Of a stretch of DNA of 54,976 nucleotides, positions 7,927 through 17,777 are shown piece after piece. Within the stretch, counting starts at the first letter, position 1, and each line of letters opens with the position of its first letter. Both the position numbers and the translations under genes were made by a program. Source of the stretch: Paludibacteraceae bacterium (GTDB taxonomy: Bacteria; Bacteroidota; Bacteroidia; Bacteroidales; Paludibacteraceae); NCBI GenBank assembly GCA_017387515.1, contig JAFOFC010000066.1, positions 1-54,976 on the forward strand. The letters are read 5' to 3'. The notes under the pieces are model-generated. The model worked only from the letters and a program-made list of their open reading frames with translations, was not told where the DNA came from and did not search any database.

Positions 7927-10776
7927 TTATTGTTTAATGATTTTGTGAGTTGAAATTTGGTCACCAATTTGTACACGTACTAGGTAAGTGCCTTTAATCA
8001 ATTGTGCCATCGAAATGGTTTCGCTATCGGTGTTGCTAGCTACTAGGTTGCCTGTTAAATTGTAAACTTGAATAGCGTTTGGTGTTTCTGCTGCAACAAC
8101 GGTAATAAGATCGTTGGTAACGGTAGGATATACCAAGCAACCATTTTGGGTAGCGGTAGCTTCGTCTATCGATACAGTATTATCTAATTTGCGCGATGTA
8201 AGAATTAGCAACTCGCCTGGTTTTAAGGTTAGGGTTTTATTGGTGCGGCTTACTTGTACTTGTTCGCCTGTCATGTAATTGTACCAAATACCTGTATGGC
8301 GGAAATCACCACTGGTAGTAATGTTTTCGCTAGCGTGGAAGTTAGCTAGGATAATAATATCAATGCTTGCTTCTGCAGCAGGATCGTTAGCTGGTTTTAC
8401 ATAGTGTACATCAATACGGCGTGGTATGCTAAAGTTAGCTTGGTTACAATTGGTAGCGGTTACCGATGCTTCGCGGAAGAAGGCAGGGTGTTTGCTTCTT
8501 AAATTAATAACCTTGGCCGATTGATAGTAGGTGTTCATGCGTAGCTCGTTTTGATCCCATTTCAAAACCCATGGAATGGGTTTGCGGCTGGTTCTGCAAC
8601 CATCGTCAAGGGGTTTGCCTGCTCCACAATAGTTGATAGAGTAGTCGTAACCCATTTCGCCAAATTGCCATAACATTTTAGGACCAGGTAGTAGTTGCGA
8701 GAAGGCAATCAAGGCAGGAACACGGCCTAGACGAACGGCTTCGTCTGTTTTGATGTTGCCCTTTCCGTATTCTTTAGCAATAAACATGTTGCGTTCTTCA
8801 TCGTGGCTTTCTGCATAACCTACCCATTGGTTGGTGTACATGCCACCTTTTTTGTTGCCATCCACAAAGTGGCTAGAACCTGGATCGCCTTTAGCGGCTT
8901 GGTTATAGCTGTTGTTCATATTGCGCCATGGAAGCATGCCTGCTTTGGCTAATTCTTCTTCTTCTGCATACTCAGAAAGGTGCTCTAAGATAAAGTAAGC
9001 ATCTTCTTTGGTTTCTTTAACGGCACTATAGTAGTCTTTTAGAATGACAATACGGCTTGCATCGTATTTGCCCCATTTGCCTGCGTCATCGCCAGAAACA
9101 GTTTGTGTCAAACCTTTGGTTAAGTCCATGCGGAAGCCATCTACTTTGTATTCTTCCAACCAATATTTTAATACGCGTTTAAAGAACATGCGAGTACCTT
9201 CGTATTCGTGGTTAATATCGTGGAATACGTTGTAGGGGTGTGTTGCAACACGGTTGTACCATGGGTTGTTTTCGGCAGTTGCATTGCCTTCCCAGTACAA
9301 TTTAGCAAAGGGTTGTTGACCCGTACCATGGTTAAATACCATGTCAATGATAACGGCGATACCGCGTTTGTGGCATTCGTCAATGAATGCTTTGTATTCG
9401 TTTTTGTTGCCGTATGCTTTGTCGTATGCAAAATAGTGGTTAGGATCGTAACCCCAGCTGTTGTTGCCGTCAAATTCGGATACGGGCATTAATTCAATAG
9501 CATTAACACCGAGTTTTTCACTGTAATCTAGGTAGTTCTCTTGGATATTAGATAAGCGTTTGTTGCTTACAAAATCGCGAACGCATAGTTCGTAGATGTT
9601 TAAATCTTCTTTTTTAGGAGCTTTAAAATCTGTTACTTCCCATTGGTAAGGATTTTCATCTTCTATTTGTAAGATAGATACTAAGCCATCGCCTTTTTCG
9701 GGATATGCAGGTAATCCTTCACCCTCTAAATAGCGAGACAATTCTTTGTCGTTCCATGGGTCTAGAATCACTTTAGAATAAGGGTCACTTACTTGTACTC
9801 TGTCGTCTACTAAATATTGGAATGCGTATTTTTTAGTAACTTCATCCAATTCAAACTCTAACCAAAATAGGGTGTTGGTTTTGTTGCCGCTAGCATCGTA
9901 CACATTGTGACGATACATGTGGTAGTCTTCGTTTTTCTCCCAATTGTTAAAGTCACCTAGCACATAAATGCATTTGCTTAATGGCGCTCTAAATACCAAT
10001 GCTACTTTATTGCCACCAGTATAGTTGATACCTTCTTCTAAACCTTCTGGTAATGCTTTTTCTGTACTTGCTTCAACAACAACTAGTTCTAGTGAATTAG
10101 AACATTCATCTTCGCCTTTAGTAGCAATCACTTTGATGGTTTGTTTGCCTACTTTGGTAAAGGTATATTCGTATTCAATATTGCTGCTTGCTTGGTTTTG
10201 TTTGTATACTTCAACATCATCAATGGTAATTTTTGCTGTTTCCATTTGAGCAGAAAATGTAGCTTTGATGTTGATTTTTTCGCCAACTTCGTAGCTGATG
10301 CCTGCATCGGGCGATGTGATGTCTACAATATATTTACCAGCAGGGTATAGTTCGTAGATAATATCACCGCCACTTTCGCTTTTACCTTCTTGAGTAGAGG
10401 TGGAGTTTCTAAATACAAATACTAATTTTTTAGCTGCTTCACCTTCTTCAAGGCCGTAGTAAGCTGCAATGCCTCCTTTGATGGTAAGTTTCCATAAATC
10501 TTTGCCAATGGATTCTAATTTGTATTTGTCATCGTTGTCTCCCCATTTTGTATCGTGCTTCCAATCAGAATCACTCTTGCTTGCTGCTGTAATTACACCG
10601 GTATGCGCATAGCAATCTTTGGCGCCTACCATGCCTTTGCTGCCTTGTGTAGCATCAAAGATAACAGCGAAATCTTCTGCGTAATCTTGGGTAATGTAGG
10701 TTGGTTCAGTGGTAATCTGCGCAAAAGCAAGCATGCTTAAAAAAACAGCACCACAAAGAAGTAATAGTTTTTTCAT
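7927..10776 (-). CDS. Secreted alpha-amylase family (GH13) enzyme with T9SS sorting domain
   Basis: A 949-residue exported glycoside hydrolase acting on alpha-glucans. Residues 1-19 are an SPI signal peptide. Residues about 21-235 are Ig-like/carbohydrate-binding modules, and about 250-340 a CBM48-like E-set domain (ALVFRAPLSKCIYVLGDFNNW). The catalytic barrel covers about 390-790: region I DMVFNHG (478-484), nucleophile Asp551 in GFRMD, acid/base Glu598 in ILEHLSE, and transition-state Asp659 in ESHDEE. Residues about 870-949 (VYPTVTNDLITV ... GTYLVRVQIGDQISTHKIIKQ) are a type A T9SS sorting domain, implying export across the outer membrane and surface attachment or release. A TATCTTCG -7 box lies on the minus strand at 10801-10808. 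It is the first gene of a two-gene transcript. Confidence 0.92.
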   Translation of the reverse strand: MKKLLLLCGAVFLSMLAFAQITTEPTYITQDYAEDFAVIFDATQGSKGMVGAKDCYAHTGVITAASKSDSDWKHDTKWGDNDDKYKLESIGKDLWKLTIKGGIAAYYGLEEGEAAKKLVFVFRNSTSTQEGKSESGGDIIYELYPAGKYIVDITSPDAGISYEVGEKINIKATFSAQMETAKITIDDVEVYKQNQASSNIEYEYTFTKVGKQTIKVIATKGEDECSNSLELVVVEASTEKALPEGLEEGINYTGGNKVALVFRAPLSKCIYVLGDFNNWEKNEDYHMYRHNVYDASGNKTNTLFWLEFELDEVTKKYAFQYLVDDRVQVSDPYSKVILDPWNDKELSRYLEGEGLPAYPEKGDGLVSILQIEDENPYQWEVTDFKAPKKEDLNIYELCVRDFVSNKRLSNIQENYLDYSEKLGVNAIELMPVSEFDGNNSWGYDPNHYFAYDKAYGNKNEYKAFIDECHKRGIAVIIDMVFNHGTGQQPFAKLYWEGNATAENNPWYNRVATHPYNVFHDINHEYEGTRMFFKRVLKYWLEEYKVDGFRMDLTKGLTQTVSGDDAGKWGKYDASRIVILKDYYSAVKETKEDAYFILEHLSEYAEEEELAKAGMLPWRNMNNSYNQAAKGDPGSSHFVDGNKKGGMYTNQWVGYAESHDEERNMFIAKEYGKGNIKTDEAVRLGRVPALIAFSQLLPGPKMLWQFGEMGYDYSINYCGAGKPLDDGCRTSRKPIPWVLKWDQNELRMNTYYQSAKVINLRSKHPAFFREASVTATNCNQANFSIPRRIDVHYVKPANDPAAEASIDIIILANFHASENITTSGDFRHTGIWYNYMTGEQVQVSRTNKTLTLKPGELLILTSRKLDNTVSIDEATATQNGCLVYPTVTNDLITVVAAETPNAIQVYNLTGNLVASNTDSETISMAQLIKGTYLVRVQIGDQISTHKIIKQ

Positions 10777-10908
10777 AGGTATTTTTTATTTGTTAGCTTA
10801 CGAAGATAGAAAAAAAAAGATTTGTTTGTATAAAAAAAATAAAAAAAATAGTAGAGAGCTATAATATACAAATGAAATTGTTAAAATCCGCAGGGCGAGT
10901 ATAAAAAT

Positions 10909-10934
10909 AAGGGGCTGACCATGGTCAGCCCCTT
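10909..10934 (-). terminator. Terminator of secDF
   Basis: A 26-nt fully self-complementary hairpin with stem GGGGCTGACC (10911-10920) / GGTCAGCCCC (10923-10932). Read on the minus strand it is followed by a T-rich stretch, and it lies 22 nt beyond the secDF stop. Confidence 0.8.
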
Positions 10935-10955
10935 ACACTAACAATTAGTGTTGTT

Positions 10956-13900
10956 TTATTTTTTTAGCTTTTTAGCATCGCCTTTTTTGATAAAATCGTA
11001 TGCTGCAGGAACGGCTATGAAAATAGTTGAGTAGGTACCTACAATTACACCAAGCAACATAGCAAATACAAAGCCTCTAATGGTTTCGCCACCTAATAGT
11101 AGAATTACAATTAACACCAATGCTGTAGATAACGAGGTGCTTAATGTACGGATAAGGGTAGCGTTAATAGCTTCGTTTATTACTTCGCCACGGTCGCGTT
11201 TAGGATACATGCCTATAATTTCGCGTACACGGTCAAATACTACTACTTTGTCGTTGATCGAGTAACCTACAATGGTTAGGATGGCCGCAATAAACGATTG
11301 GTCGATTTCCATTGAGAATGGCATAATTTTGTATAGTAACGAGTAAGCTCCAACGATGAAGATAACGTCGTGTACCAAGGCAAACAATGCGCCAGTGCTA
11401 TAAGAAATATTACGGAAACGAGCCAAAATGTATAGACCAATACCGATGATTGATAGTAAGATAGCCAAAGATGCATCAAATTTAATATCGTCTGCAATAG
11501 CTGCACTTACTTTTTGCGAACTTTGAATACCCAAGGTTTCTGTAGCGTCTTCGGTGGCTAGTTCTGCTTTACCATCGTTAAGAACATAACCATTGATAAA
11601 CATATCTTTGCTAACGCCTTGGCCTTCGAACATACCTTGTAATTCGGTATAAAGAATGCTTTCTACTTCGTCATCAATAGTTTGGCTGTTATCGGTAATT
11701 TTGTAGTTGGTAGAGATACGAACTTGTTTGTCGTTACCAATGGTAATTACCGATACAGAGGCATCTTGGAATCCGTCTTCTAGTAGGTCTTTGATGTCTT
11801 CTGTATTTACGTTTTCGTTAAAGCGAACTACATAGTTTCTACCACCGGTAAAGTCGATACCTTGGTTTAGACCTAAGGTAAACAACGATGCAATAGCACC
11901 AATTACCATAATGCCTGCAGCCACGTAGCTAGCTTTACGTAGTTTTAACCAATTTACTTTTACATTGGTAAGCAAGTTTTTAGATAGTTTGGTGGTGAAG
12001 GTCCATTTGCTTAGGCTGCCACTTTCGCTCATGCTGCTGTAAATTAAGCGAGTAACAAATACAGCGGTAAAGAACGAGGTAATGATACCAATGATAAGGG
12101 TAGTAGCAAAACCTTTGATAGGACCGGTACCAAAGTAGAACAAGATAATACCTGTAAGTACGGTGGTTAAGTTAGAGTCTACAATAGCAGACATAGCATT
12201 TTTATAACCGTCTGTTACAGCTGCTTTATGCGATTTGCCCGCTCTTAACTCTTCTTTGATACGTTCGTAGATAAGTACGTTGGCGTCAACAGCCATACCC
12301 ATGGTAAGTACAATACCTGCAATACCAGGTAGGGTAAGAACCGCTTTGAACGATGCTAGGATACCTACCAAGAAGAATACGTTCAACAACAAGGCGCCGT
12401 CTACAATTAAACCAGGAAGTAAACCATAGAAGAAAATCATGTATATCATGATGCATGCAAAGGCAATGGCAAATGACCACAAACCTTTTTCGATAGCTTC
12501 TTGACCCAATGATGGACCAACAATGTCTTCTTGTACAATGCGCGATGGAGCAGGCATTTTACCAGATTTAAGTACGTTGGCCAAGTCTTTTGCTTCTTGT
12601 GCGGTAAAGTCACCCGAAATTTCTGATTGACCACCAGTAATTTCGGTGTTTACATTAGGATATGAATATACCATATCGTCCAATACAATAGCAATGCTAC
12701 GACCAATGTTTTCTTTGGTTAAGCGAGCCCATGTTTTGGCACCTTCTGGATTCATTGACATGCTAACGGTGTAGTTAGCGCTAACTTGGCTTAAGTTTTC
12801 GCGCGCATCTACAATTACATTACCACCTAGAGGTGCTTTGCCGTCGCGGTTGGTAATTTTGATGGCTACCAATTGATAGTAAAGACCTTTTTCGTCTACA
12901 GGTTTAACCGTCCAGCGGAAACCCAAATCGCGTGGTAATACTTCTTTTACTTGACGTAGTTTTAGGTATTCCATTACCGTAGCGGTGTCGCGAATGCTAA
13001 CAGCACCTACAGCAGGACCATAACCCAATTGACCTTGGTAGTTGTTGATTAACAATTTGCTGAATAAAGGATTTTCTTTAGCAAATTGTTCCATTTGTGC
13101 TACGCTATCTGCTTGTGCAATGGCATCGGCTGCTAAAGCTGCGCTTAGCGAGTCGGTAGCGCTGGTAGCATTGGTGGCTTGAACAGACTCGGTTGCTGCT
13201 GCAGTAGGAGTAATGCTTGCCACATATTCTTTAACTACGGCATTGGCTTTTTCTAAAGCTGGATAGATTTCTGTTAGGTTGTAGGTTTCCCAGAATTCAA
13301 GGCTAGCCGAACCTTGTAATAGTTTACGAACGCGTTCGGGTTCTTTGATACCAGGAAGCTCAATTAAAATACGACCATTGGTTTCGAGGCGTTGAATGTT
13401 AGGTTGTACCACACCAAAGCGGTCAATACGGGTACGAAGTACGTTGAACGAGTTGTCAACAGTAGCTTGTACTTCTTCTTTTAATACGTTAATGACTTCT
13501 TCGTTGGTGCTTTTTAGGCTGATTCGGTCTTTTAAGTCGAAAGTAGTGAAGATAGCAGACAAACGTGCGTTAGCATCTAACTCTTCGTAAGACTCTTGGA
13601 ATAAATCAATAAAGTCTTTTTGGCTTTCGGTTTGACGAGCAATAGCCATTTCCATGGCTTTGTTAAATGTTTCGTCTTTGCTGTTGCCAGAAAGTGTACG
13701 AACAATATCAGGAACAGATACTTCCAAGATAACGTTCATACCGCCTTTTAAGTCAAGACCTAAATTTAATTCATTCTCACGGCATTCTTTTAGGGTGTAA
13801 CCCAACCAAACTTCTTCGGTAGCCATGGAGTCCAAATAATGGTACTCTGCCATTTTGTCGCCGTTAGCATATTCTTTTGCCTTACCGTTGTAGATAGAGG

Positions 13901-13982
13901 TAACTACATTAAACGATAGGTAAAAACAACATACTAACCCCAACAATACAGCAAACAATGTTACAAATCCTTTGTTTTGCAT
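10956..13982 (-). CDS. secDF: Fused protein translocase subunit SecDF
   Basis: Uses the proton gradient to help pull preproteins through SecYEG from the periplasmic side. The 1008-residue protein joins SecD and SecF in one chain, the usual Bacteroidota arrangement. SecD part: TM1 at 7-29, ELNLGLDLKGGMNVILEV (71-88), the P1 head domain, an Ala/Thr/Ser-rich insertion at about 255-295, and the TM block from about 500 with GMAVDANVLIYERIKEELRAG (562-582). SecF part: TM near 685-705, NQGIDFTGGRNYVVRF (706-721), and the TM block from about 838 with VGYSINDKVVVFDRVRE (905-921). A minus-strand TATATTTG -7 box lies at 14049-14056. It has its own terminator and appears monocistronic. Confidence 0.96.
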   Translation of the reverse strand: MQNKGFVTLFAVLLGLVCCFYLSFNVVTSIYNGKAKEYANGDKMAEYHYLDSMATEEVWLGYTLKECRENELNLGLDLKGGMNVILEVSVPDIVRTLSGNSKDETFNKAMEMAIARQTESQKDFIDLFQESYEELDANARLSAIFTTFDLKDRISLKSTNEEVINVLKEEVQATVDNSFNVLRTRIDRFGVVQPNIQRLETNGRILIELPGIKEPERVRKLLQGSASLEFWETYNLTEIYPALEKANAVVKEYVASITPTAAATESVQATNATSATDSLSAALAADAIAQADSVAQMEQFAKENPLFSKLLINNYQGQLGYGPAVGAVSIRDTATVMEYLKLRQVKEVLPRDLGFRWTVKPVDEKGLYYQLVAIKITNRDGKAPLGGNVIVDARENLSQVSANYTVSMSMNPEGAKTWARLTKENIGRSIAIVLDDMVYSYPNVNTEITGGQSEISGDFTAQEAKDLANVLKSGKMPAPSRIVQEDIVGPSLGQEAIEKGLWSFAIAFACIMIYMIFFYGLLPGLIVDGALLLNVFFLVGILASFKAVLTLPGIAGIVLTMGMAVDANVLIYERIKEELRAGKSHKAAVTDGYKNAMSAIVDSNLTTVLTGIILFYFGTGPIKGFATTLIIGIITSFFTAVFVTRLIYSSMSESGSLSKWTFTTKLSKNLLTNVKVNWLKLRKASYVAAGIMVIGAIASLFTLGLNQGIDFTGGRNYVVRFNENVNTEDIKDLLEDGFQDASVSVITIGNDKQVRISTNYKITDNSQTIDDEVESILYTELQGMFEGQGVSKDMFINGYVLNDGKAELATEDATETLGIQSSQKVSAAIADDIKFDASLAILLSIIGIGLYILARFRNISYSTGALFALVHDVIFIVGAYSLLYKIMPFSMEIDQSFIAAILTIVGYSINDKVVVFDRVREIIGMYPKRDRGEVINEAINATLIRTLSTSLSTALVLIVILLLGGETIRGFVFAMLLGVIVGTYSTIFIAVPAAYDFIKKGDAKKLKK

Positions 13983-14102
13983 ATTCTATAAGGTTATTAA
14001 ATTATTGTAATCGTTTGTAATAAGTCTTTATTGCCTAAAAACAAGGCGCAAATATAATTAAAATATCTAAATAGTCAAAAATAAGTAACTTATTCTGGCC
14101 TA

Positions 14103-15152
14103 TTAAATAATTAACATGGCATCGCCGTAAGTGCCAAATTGATAGCCTTCTTTTAGGGCTTCGTTGTAGGCATTCATTACGTAGTCGTATCCACCAAAAG
14201 CCGCTACCATCATAAGTAATTGCGAATAAGGGAAATAGAAATTAGCTACCATCGAAGACGCTACTGTAAAATCGTAAGGAGGGAAAATGAATTTATTGGT
14301 CCATCCATCAAATGCTTTTACGTGACCTTCGGTACAAACCGCTGTTTCTAAAGCACGCATTACCGTGGTTCCAACTGCACAAATGCGTTTTTTATCGTCT
14401 TGAGCTTTGTTTATTAGTTGGCAGGTTTCTTCGGGTATAATCAATTGTTCCGAATCCATTTTGTGCTTGGTAAGGTCTTCTACATCAATGTCGCGGAAGT
14501 TGCCTAAACTAGCATGTAGGGTTAAGAAAGCAGAATCGATATCTTTGATTTCCATGCGTTTCATCAATTCGCGGCTAAAGTGAAGAGCCGAGGTTGGAGC
14601 CACTACAGCACCCTCGTTGCGAGCAAAGATGGTTTGGTAGCGTTCGGCATCTTCGGGTTCTACCTCGCGCATAATGCTGCGTGGAAGAGGGGTTTCGCCC
14701 ATGCTGTATAGCACTTGTTTGAATGTATCGTGGTCGCCGTCAAACAAAAAACGAAGGGTTCTGCCGCGTGAGGTGGTATTATCAATAACTTCGGCTACCA
14801 ATGAATCGTCTTCGCCAAAGTATAATTTGTTGCCAATACGGATTTTACGCGCAGGATCCACCAAAACGTCCCACAAACGTAGTTCCTCGTTTAACTCGCG
14901 CAACAAGAATACCTCAATGCGGGCACCTGTTTTTTCTTTGTTGCCGTACAAACGTGCAGGGAATACCTTGGTGTCGTTGAATACAAACAAGTCGTGCTCA
15001 TCAAAATATTGCAAAATTTCTTTGAATATTTTGTGTTCAATCTGACCAGTTTTTTTGTTTAATACCAACAAACGGCATTCGTCGCGAAATTTGCTAGGAT
15101 ATTGCGCAATTTGTTCTTCGGGTAATTTGAATTTAAATTGAGATAATTTCAT
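14103..15152 (-). CDS. queA: tRNA preQ1(34) S-adenosylmethionine ribosyltransferase-isomerase
   Basis: Transfers and isomerises the ribosyl group of S-adenosylmethionine onto preQ1-modified tRNA, making epoxyqueuosine in the queuosine pathway. The 349-residue length is normal. Visible QueA motifs include [24 protein letters not shown], the SAM-region [20 protein letters not shown] and [16 protein letters not shown]. The start at 15152 (MKLSQFKF) is preferred to an upstream in-frame ATG at 15167, which would overlap truB. It is the last gene of the run ftsX, DUF3098, uppP, truB, queA, an order conserved in many Bacteroidota. Confidence 0.96.
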   Translation of the reverse strand: MKLSQFKFKLPEEQIAQYPSKFRDECRLLVLNKKTGQIEHKIFKEILQYFDEHDLFVFNDTKVFPARLYGNKEKTGARIEVFLLRELNEELRLWDVLVDPARKIRIGNKLYFGEDDSLVAEVIDNTTSRGRTLRFLFDGDHDTFKQVLYSMGETPLPRSIMREVEPEDAERYQTIFARNEGAVVAPTSALHFSRELMKRMEIKDIDSAFLTLHASLGNFRDIDVEDLTKHKMDSEQLIIPEETCQLINKAQDDKKRICAVGTTVMRALETAVCTEGHVKAFDGWTNKFIFPPYDFTVASSMVANFYFPYSQLLMMVAAFGGYDYVMNAYNEALKEGYQFGTYGDAMLII

Positions 15153-15159
15153 AGTATAA

Positions 15160-15852
15160 TTAGTCAATATTTTTATTTGCTAGTTGTTGTACAAAGTCTT
15201 CGTATTCAAGGCATTGGTCTAATGTAATATCGCCAATTCGGGTGCGTTTTAGGGCGGTTAGGTGCGCTCCGCTTTGCAAGGCAAGGCCAATGTCTCTGGC
15301 CAAAGCGCGTATGTAGGTACCTTTGCTACATACTACCCGTATAGTTATGCTAGGTAATTGACAATCAATAAGTTCTATCTCGTCTATTACCAATGTTTTA
15401 GGCTTGATTTCAACTTCCATGCCTTCGCGTGCGTATTGATAGGCACGTTTGCCGTCTATTTTTACGGCCGAAAAAGTAGGCGGAATTTGTTCGATGGTAC
15501 CTACAAATTGTTGTAAAGTACTGCGTACCAACTCTTCTGTAATGTGTTCGGTTGGATACGTTGCATCAATCTCTTTTTCTAAATCGAACGATGGGGTGGT
15601 TGCTCCTAGTTGCAAGGTAGCAATGTATTCTTTGGTTTGGTATTGAAACGATTCAATAAGTTTGGTGGCTTTGCCTGTGCAAAGAATCATAACACCAGTT
15701 GCCAAGGGGTCTAGTGTGCCTGCATGCCCTACCTTTAGTTTTTTTACACCTAAATGACGCGACAAAACCCCACGCACACGGTTCACAAGATTAAATGAGG
15801 TCCATGTGAGGGGCTTGTTAAAATATAGTATTTCTCCTGCGATATAGTCCAA
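15160..15852 (-). CDS. truB: tRNA pseudouridine(55) synthase
   Basis: Converts U55 in the T loop of tRNAs to pseudouridine. The 230-residue protein has [19 protein letters not shown], the catalytic [16 protein letters not shown] (Asp of TLDPLA attacks the uridine) and the RNA-contacting [15 protein letters not shown]. It ends shortly after the catalytic fold, so it lacks the long C-terminal PUA extension of the E. coli protein. It sits 7 nt from both queA and uppP, consistent with one transcript. Confidence 0.96.
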   Translation of the reverse strand: MDYIAGEILYFNKPLTWTSFNLVNRVRGVLSRHLGVKKLKVGHAGTLDPLATGVMILCTGKATKLIESFQYQTKEYIATLQLGATTPSFDLEKEIDATYPTEHITEELVRSTLQQFVGTIEQIPPTFSAVKIDGKRAYQYAREGMEVEIKPKTLVIDEIELIDCQLPSITIRVVCSKGTYIRALARDIGLALQSGAHLTALKRTRIGDITLDQCLEYEDFVQQLANKNID

Positions 15853-15858
15853 TTTGTA

Positions 15859-16647
15859 TTATGCTAAGATAATGGCTAAACCGCCGGCAATTAAACAATA
15901 GGCTGCAAAATAGATAAGTTTGCCTTTTTTTACAATGTGAATCATAAATTTACAGGCTAAGCATCCCGAAATATAAGCGGCAATAAATCCTAGAACCAAC
16001 GATAAAATGGGGATATTTACCACCACTTCACCTTGTAAAATATGTAGTAATTCTAAGAAAGCATCGCCTAGAATAGGAACCAATACCATTAAAAAAGAGA
16101 ATTGCGCAATGCTTTCTTTCTTGTTGCCAAGTAATAAACCCGTAGCAATGGTAGTGCCCGAACGCGATAAGCCAGGTAGTACAGCGCATGCTTGTGCAAT
16201 ACCTATAATAAAGGCATCGCGGTACGAAATGTTTTCGCGAACGCGAGGTTTGGCAAAGTAGGCAAAAGCAAGTAATAACGAGGTAATGATAAGACAACAA
16301 CCTACAATAAGCAAGCCTTGTCCAAAGAAAGCTTCCACTTGGTCTTTAAAAAAGATGCCCACAATAAAAATGGGAATCATCGAAATAGCTATTTTAACGA
16401 TGTATTCTTTTTCGGGATTCCATGTTTTAGTAAAACAACCCTTTAAAAGTGCCCATATTTCTGCCCATAAAATGGTAATGGTACTTAGTACGGTAGCAGC
16501 ATGTACTACTACGGCAAAAAGAAGGTTGTCTTGGCCAGAACTACCAAATAAGGCTTGCCCAATCTCAAGGTGTCCGCTGCTACTAACAGGCAAAAACTCG
16601 GTTAATCCTTGTATCAAACCAAGGATAAGTGCTTCCCACCAGTTCAT
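15859..16647 (-). CDS. uppP: Undecaprenyl-diphosphatase
   Basis: An integral membrane phosphatase that recycles undecaprenyl diphosphate to the monophosphate used as lipid carrier for peptidoglycan and O-antigen; also the bacitracin resistance protein BacA. The 262-residue sequence has about eight hydrophobic helices, the (E/Q)xxxE-type motif [20 protein letters not shown] near the N-terminus and [17 protein letters not shown] in the middle, both essential in the family. It is 3 nt from the DUF3098 gene and 6 nt from truB. Confidence 0.96.
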   Translation of the reverse strand: MNWWEALILGLIQGLTEFLPVSSSGHLEIGQALFGSSGQDNLLFAVVVHAATVLSTITILWAEIWALLKGCFTKTWNPEKEYIVKIAISMIPIFIVGIFFKDQVEAFFGQGLLIVGCCLIITSLLLAFAYFAKPRVRENISYRDAFIIGIAQACAVLPGLSRSGTTIATGLLLGNKKESIAQFSFLMVLVPILGDAFLELLHILQGEVVVNIPILSLVLGFIAAYISGCLACKFMIHIVKKGKLIYFAAYCLIAGGLAIILA

Positions 16648-16650
16648 TTT

Positions 16651-16893
16651 TTATTTCTTTTTGTTTTTGGGTTTGTAAAATAAGGAGACAATAACAGAAA
16701 GGTAGCCAAAAAATACAATGACAGGTGCTACCACAATGCGTCTAACACTATAAATGTCTTGCTCAAAGCATCCTTCTTCTGATACAGGGCCCATCATTAA
16801 GGCAAATCCAATGATGATGACAACAACACCTGCGCCAATCCACCATAGATTCTTTTTATTTAGTCGAAGTGTTAAGTTATTTTCTTCACTCAT
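16651..16893 (-). CDS. DUF3098 small membrane protein
   Basis: An 80-residue protein with two predicted transmembrane helices (about 14-34 and 52-72), separated by a short loop with YSVRRIVVAPVIVFFGY, matching the DUF3098 family. Function unknown. Its fixed place between ftsX and uppP in many Bacteroidota suggests a link to cell division or wall synthesis, which is inference from synteny. Gaps of 5 nt and 3 nt to the neighbours support co-transcription. Confidence 0.85.
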   Translation of the reverse strand: MSEENNLTLRLNKKNLWWIGAGVVVIIIGFALMMGPVSEEGCFEQDIYSVRRIVVAPVIVFFGYLSVIVSLFYKPKNKKK

Positions 16894-16898
16894 AAGGC

Positions 16899-17777
16899 TT
16901 AGATATAATACATATCGTCTACGTGTAGACGTAAATAACGGGTTACAGATAAATGCGTAGCAATGGTGGTAATGGTAATACCCGATATAATCATCACTAC
17001 AAACGAGATAAGAAGCGCATTCATGCTTTCGATAGAAAGCAATTGGCTTAACTCGTCGCGCAACAAGAATAGGATGCTAGAGAGCATACCCATAGCTAGG
17101 ATGGCCGATATTAAACCGGTTACGATGCCTTGCACTAAAAATGGTTTGCGAATAAATGCTCCTGTTGCTCCTACCAGTTTCATGGTATGGATAAGGAAAC
17201 GTTTGGCATAAACTGATAATCGTACTGTGTTGCTAATCAGTGCGTAAGATATTAAAATAAGCAGTGCCGACAACCCTAGTAATACCACCGAAATGCGGCG
17301 TACGTTTTGGTTGATGGTATCGATAAGGTCTTTTTGGTAAATAACTTCTTTTACCTCTGGCATCCGTTGTAAAGATTGTTCTATAATGGCAATGCTATCG
17401 TTGTTTGCATAGTCTGACTTTAAGGTCATTTCTAACGAACCAAGCAACGGATTGTAGCCCAAAAATTCGGTAGGGTCTTGTCCCAATTCTTCTGCCAACT
17501 CTTTGGCAGCTGTTTCTTTGTCGATATACTGTGTGGTATTGGTAAAGGGACAAGCGTCTAAGTTTTTTTGCAATTTTTGAATATCGGCCGTTTTAACATC
17601 GTCTTTTAAAACAATCGATAGCGTCAAGTTTTCGCGAATGTATACCGATAACTCATTGGTTAATAATACCATAAGAGTGGTTGCTCCTATTAAGAAAATA
17701 ACCAATGATATGCTTATAATAGAGGTAAGACGCGAATTAAATAAGTGTCCTGCCGCTATGTTTTGCTTTTTATTCAT
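16899..17777 (-). CDS. ftsX: Cell division protein FtsX
   Basis: Permease-like partner of the FtsE ATPase; the FtsEX complex controls septal wall hydrolases during division. The 292-residue protein has a cytoplasmic N-terminus (MNKKQNIAAGHLFNSRL), one TM helix at about 20-45, a periplasmic domain to about 160 (including LKDDVKTADIQKLQKNLDACPFTN), and three further TM helices in the FtsX/MacB permease fold (LVGATGAFIRKPFLVQGI). The start at 17777 overlaps the end of the upstream YfhO-like gene by 8 nt; a start at 17816 would overlap more. ftsE is not adjacent, as is common in Bacteroidota. Confidence 0.92.
   Translation of the reverse strand: MNKKQNIAAGHLFNSRLTSIISISLVIFLIGATTLMVLLTNELSVYIRENLTLSIVLKDDVKTADIQKLQKNLDACPFTNTTQYIDKETAAKELAEELGQDPTEFLGYNPLLGSLEMTLKSDYANNDSIAIIEQSLQRMPEVKEVIYQKDLIDTINQNVRRISVVLLGLSALLILISYALISNTVRLSVYAKRFLIHTMKLVGATGAFIRKPFLVQGIVTGLISAILAMGMLSSILFLLRDELSQLLSIESMNALLISFVVMIISGITITTIATHLSVTRYLRLHVDDMYYI

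Noticed and set aside
9168-9492. Alternative frames opposite or within the GH13 gene rich in Thr or Val
   Set aside because: Shadow frames of the catalytic barrel; composition only reflects codon periodicity.
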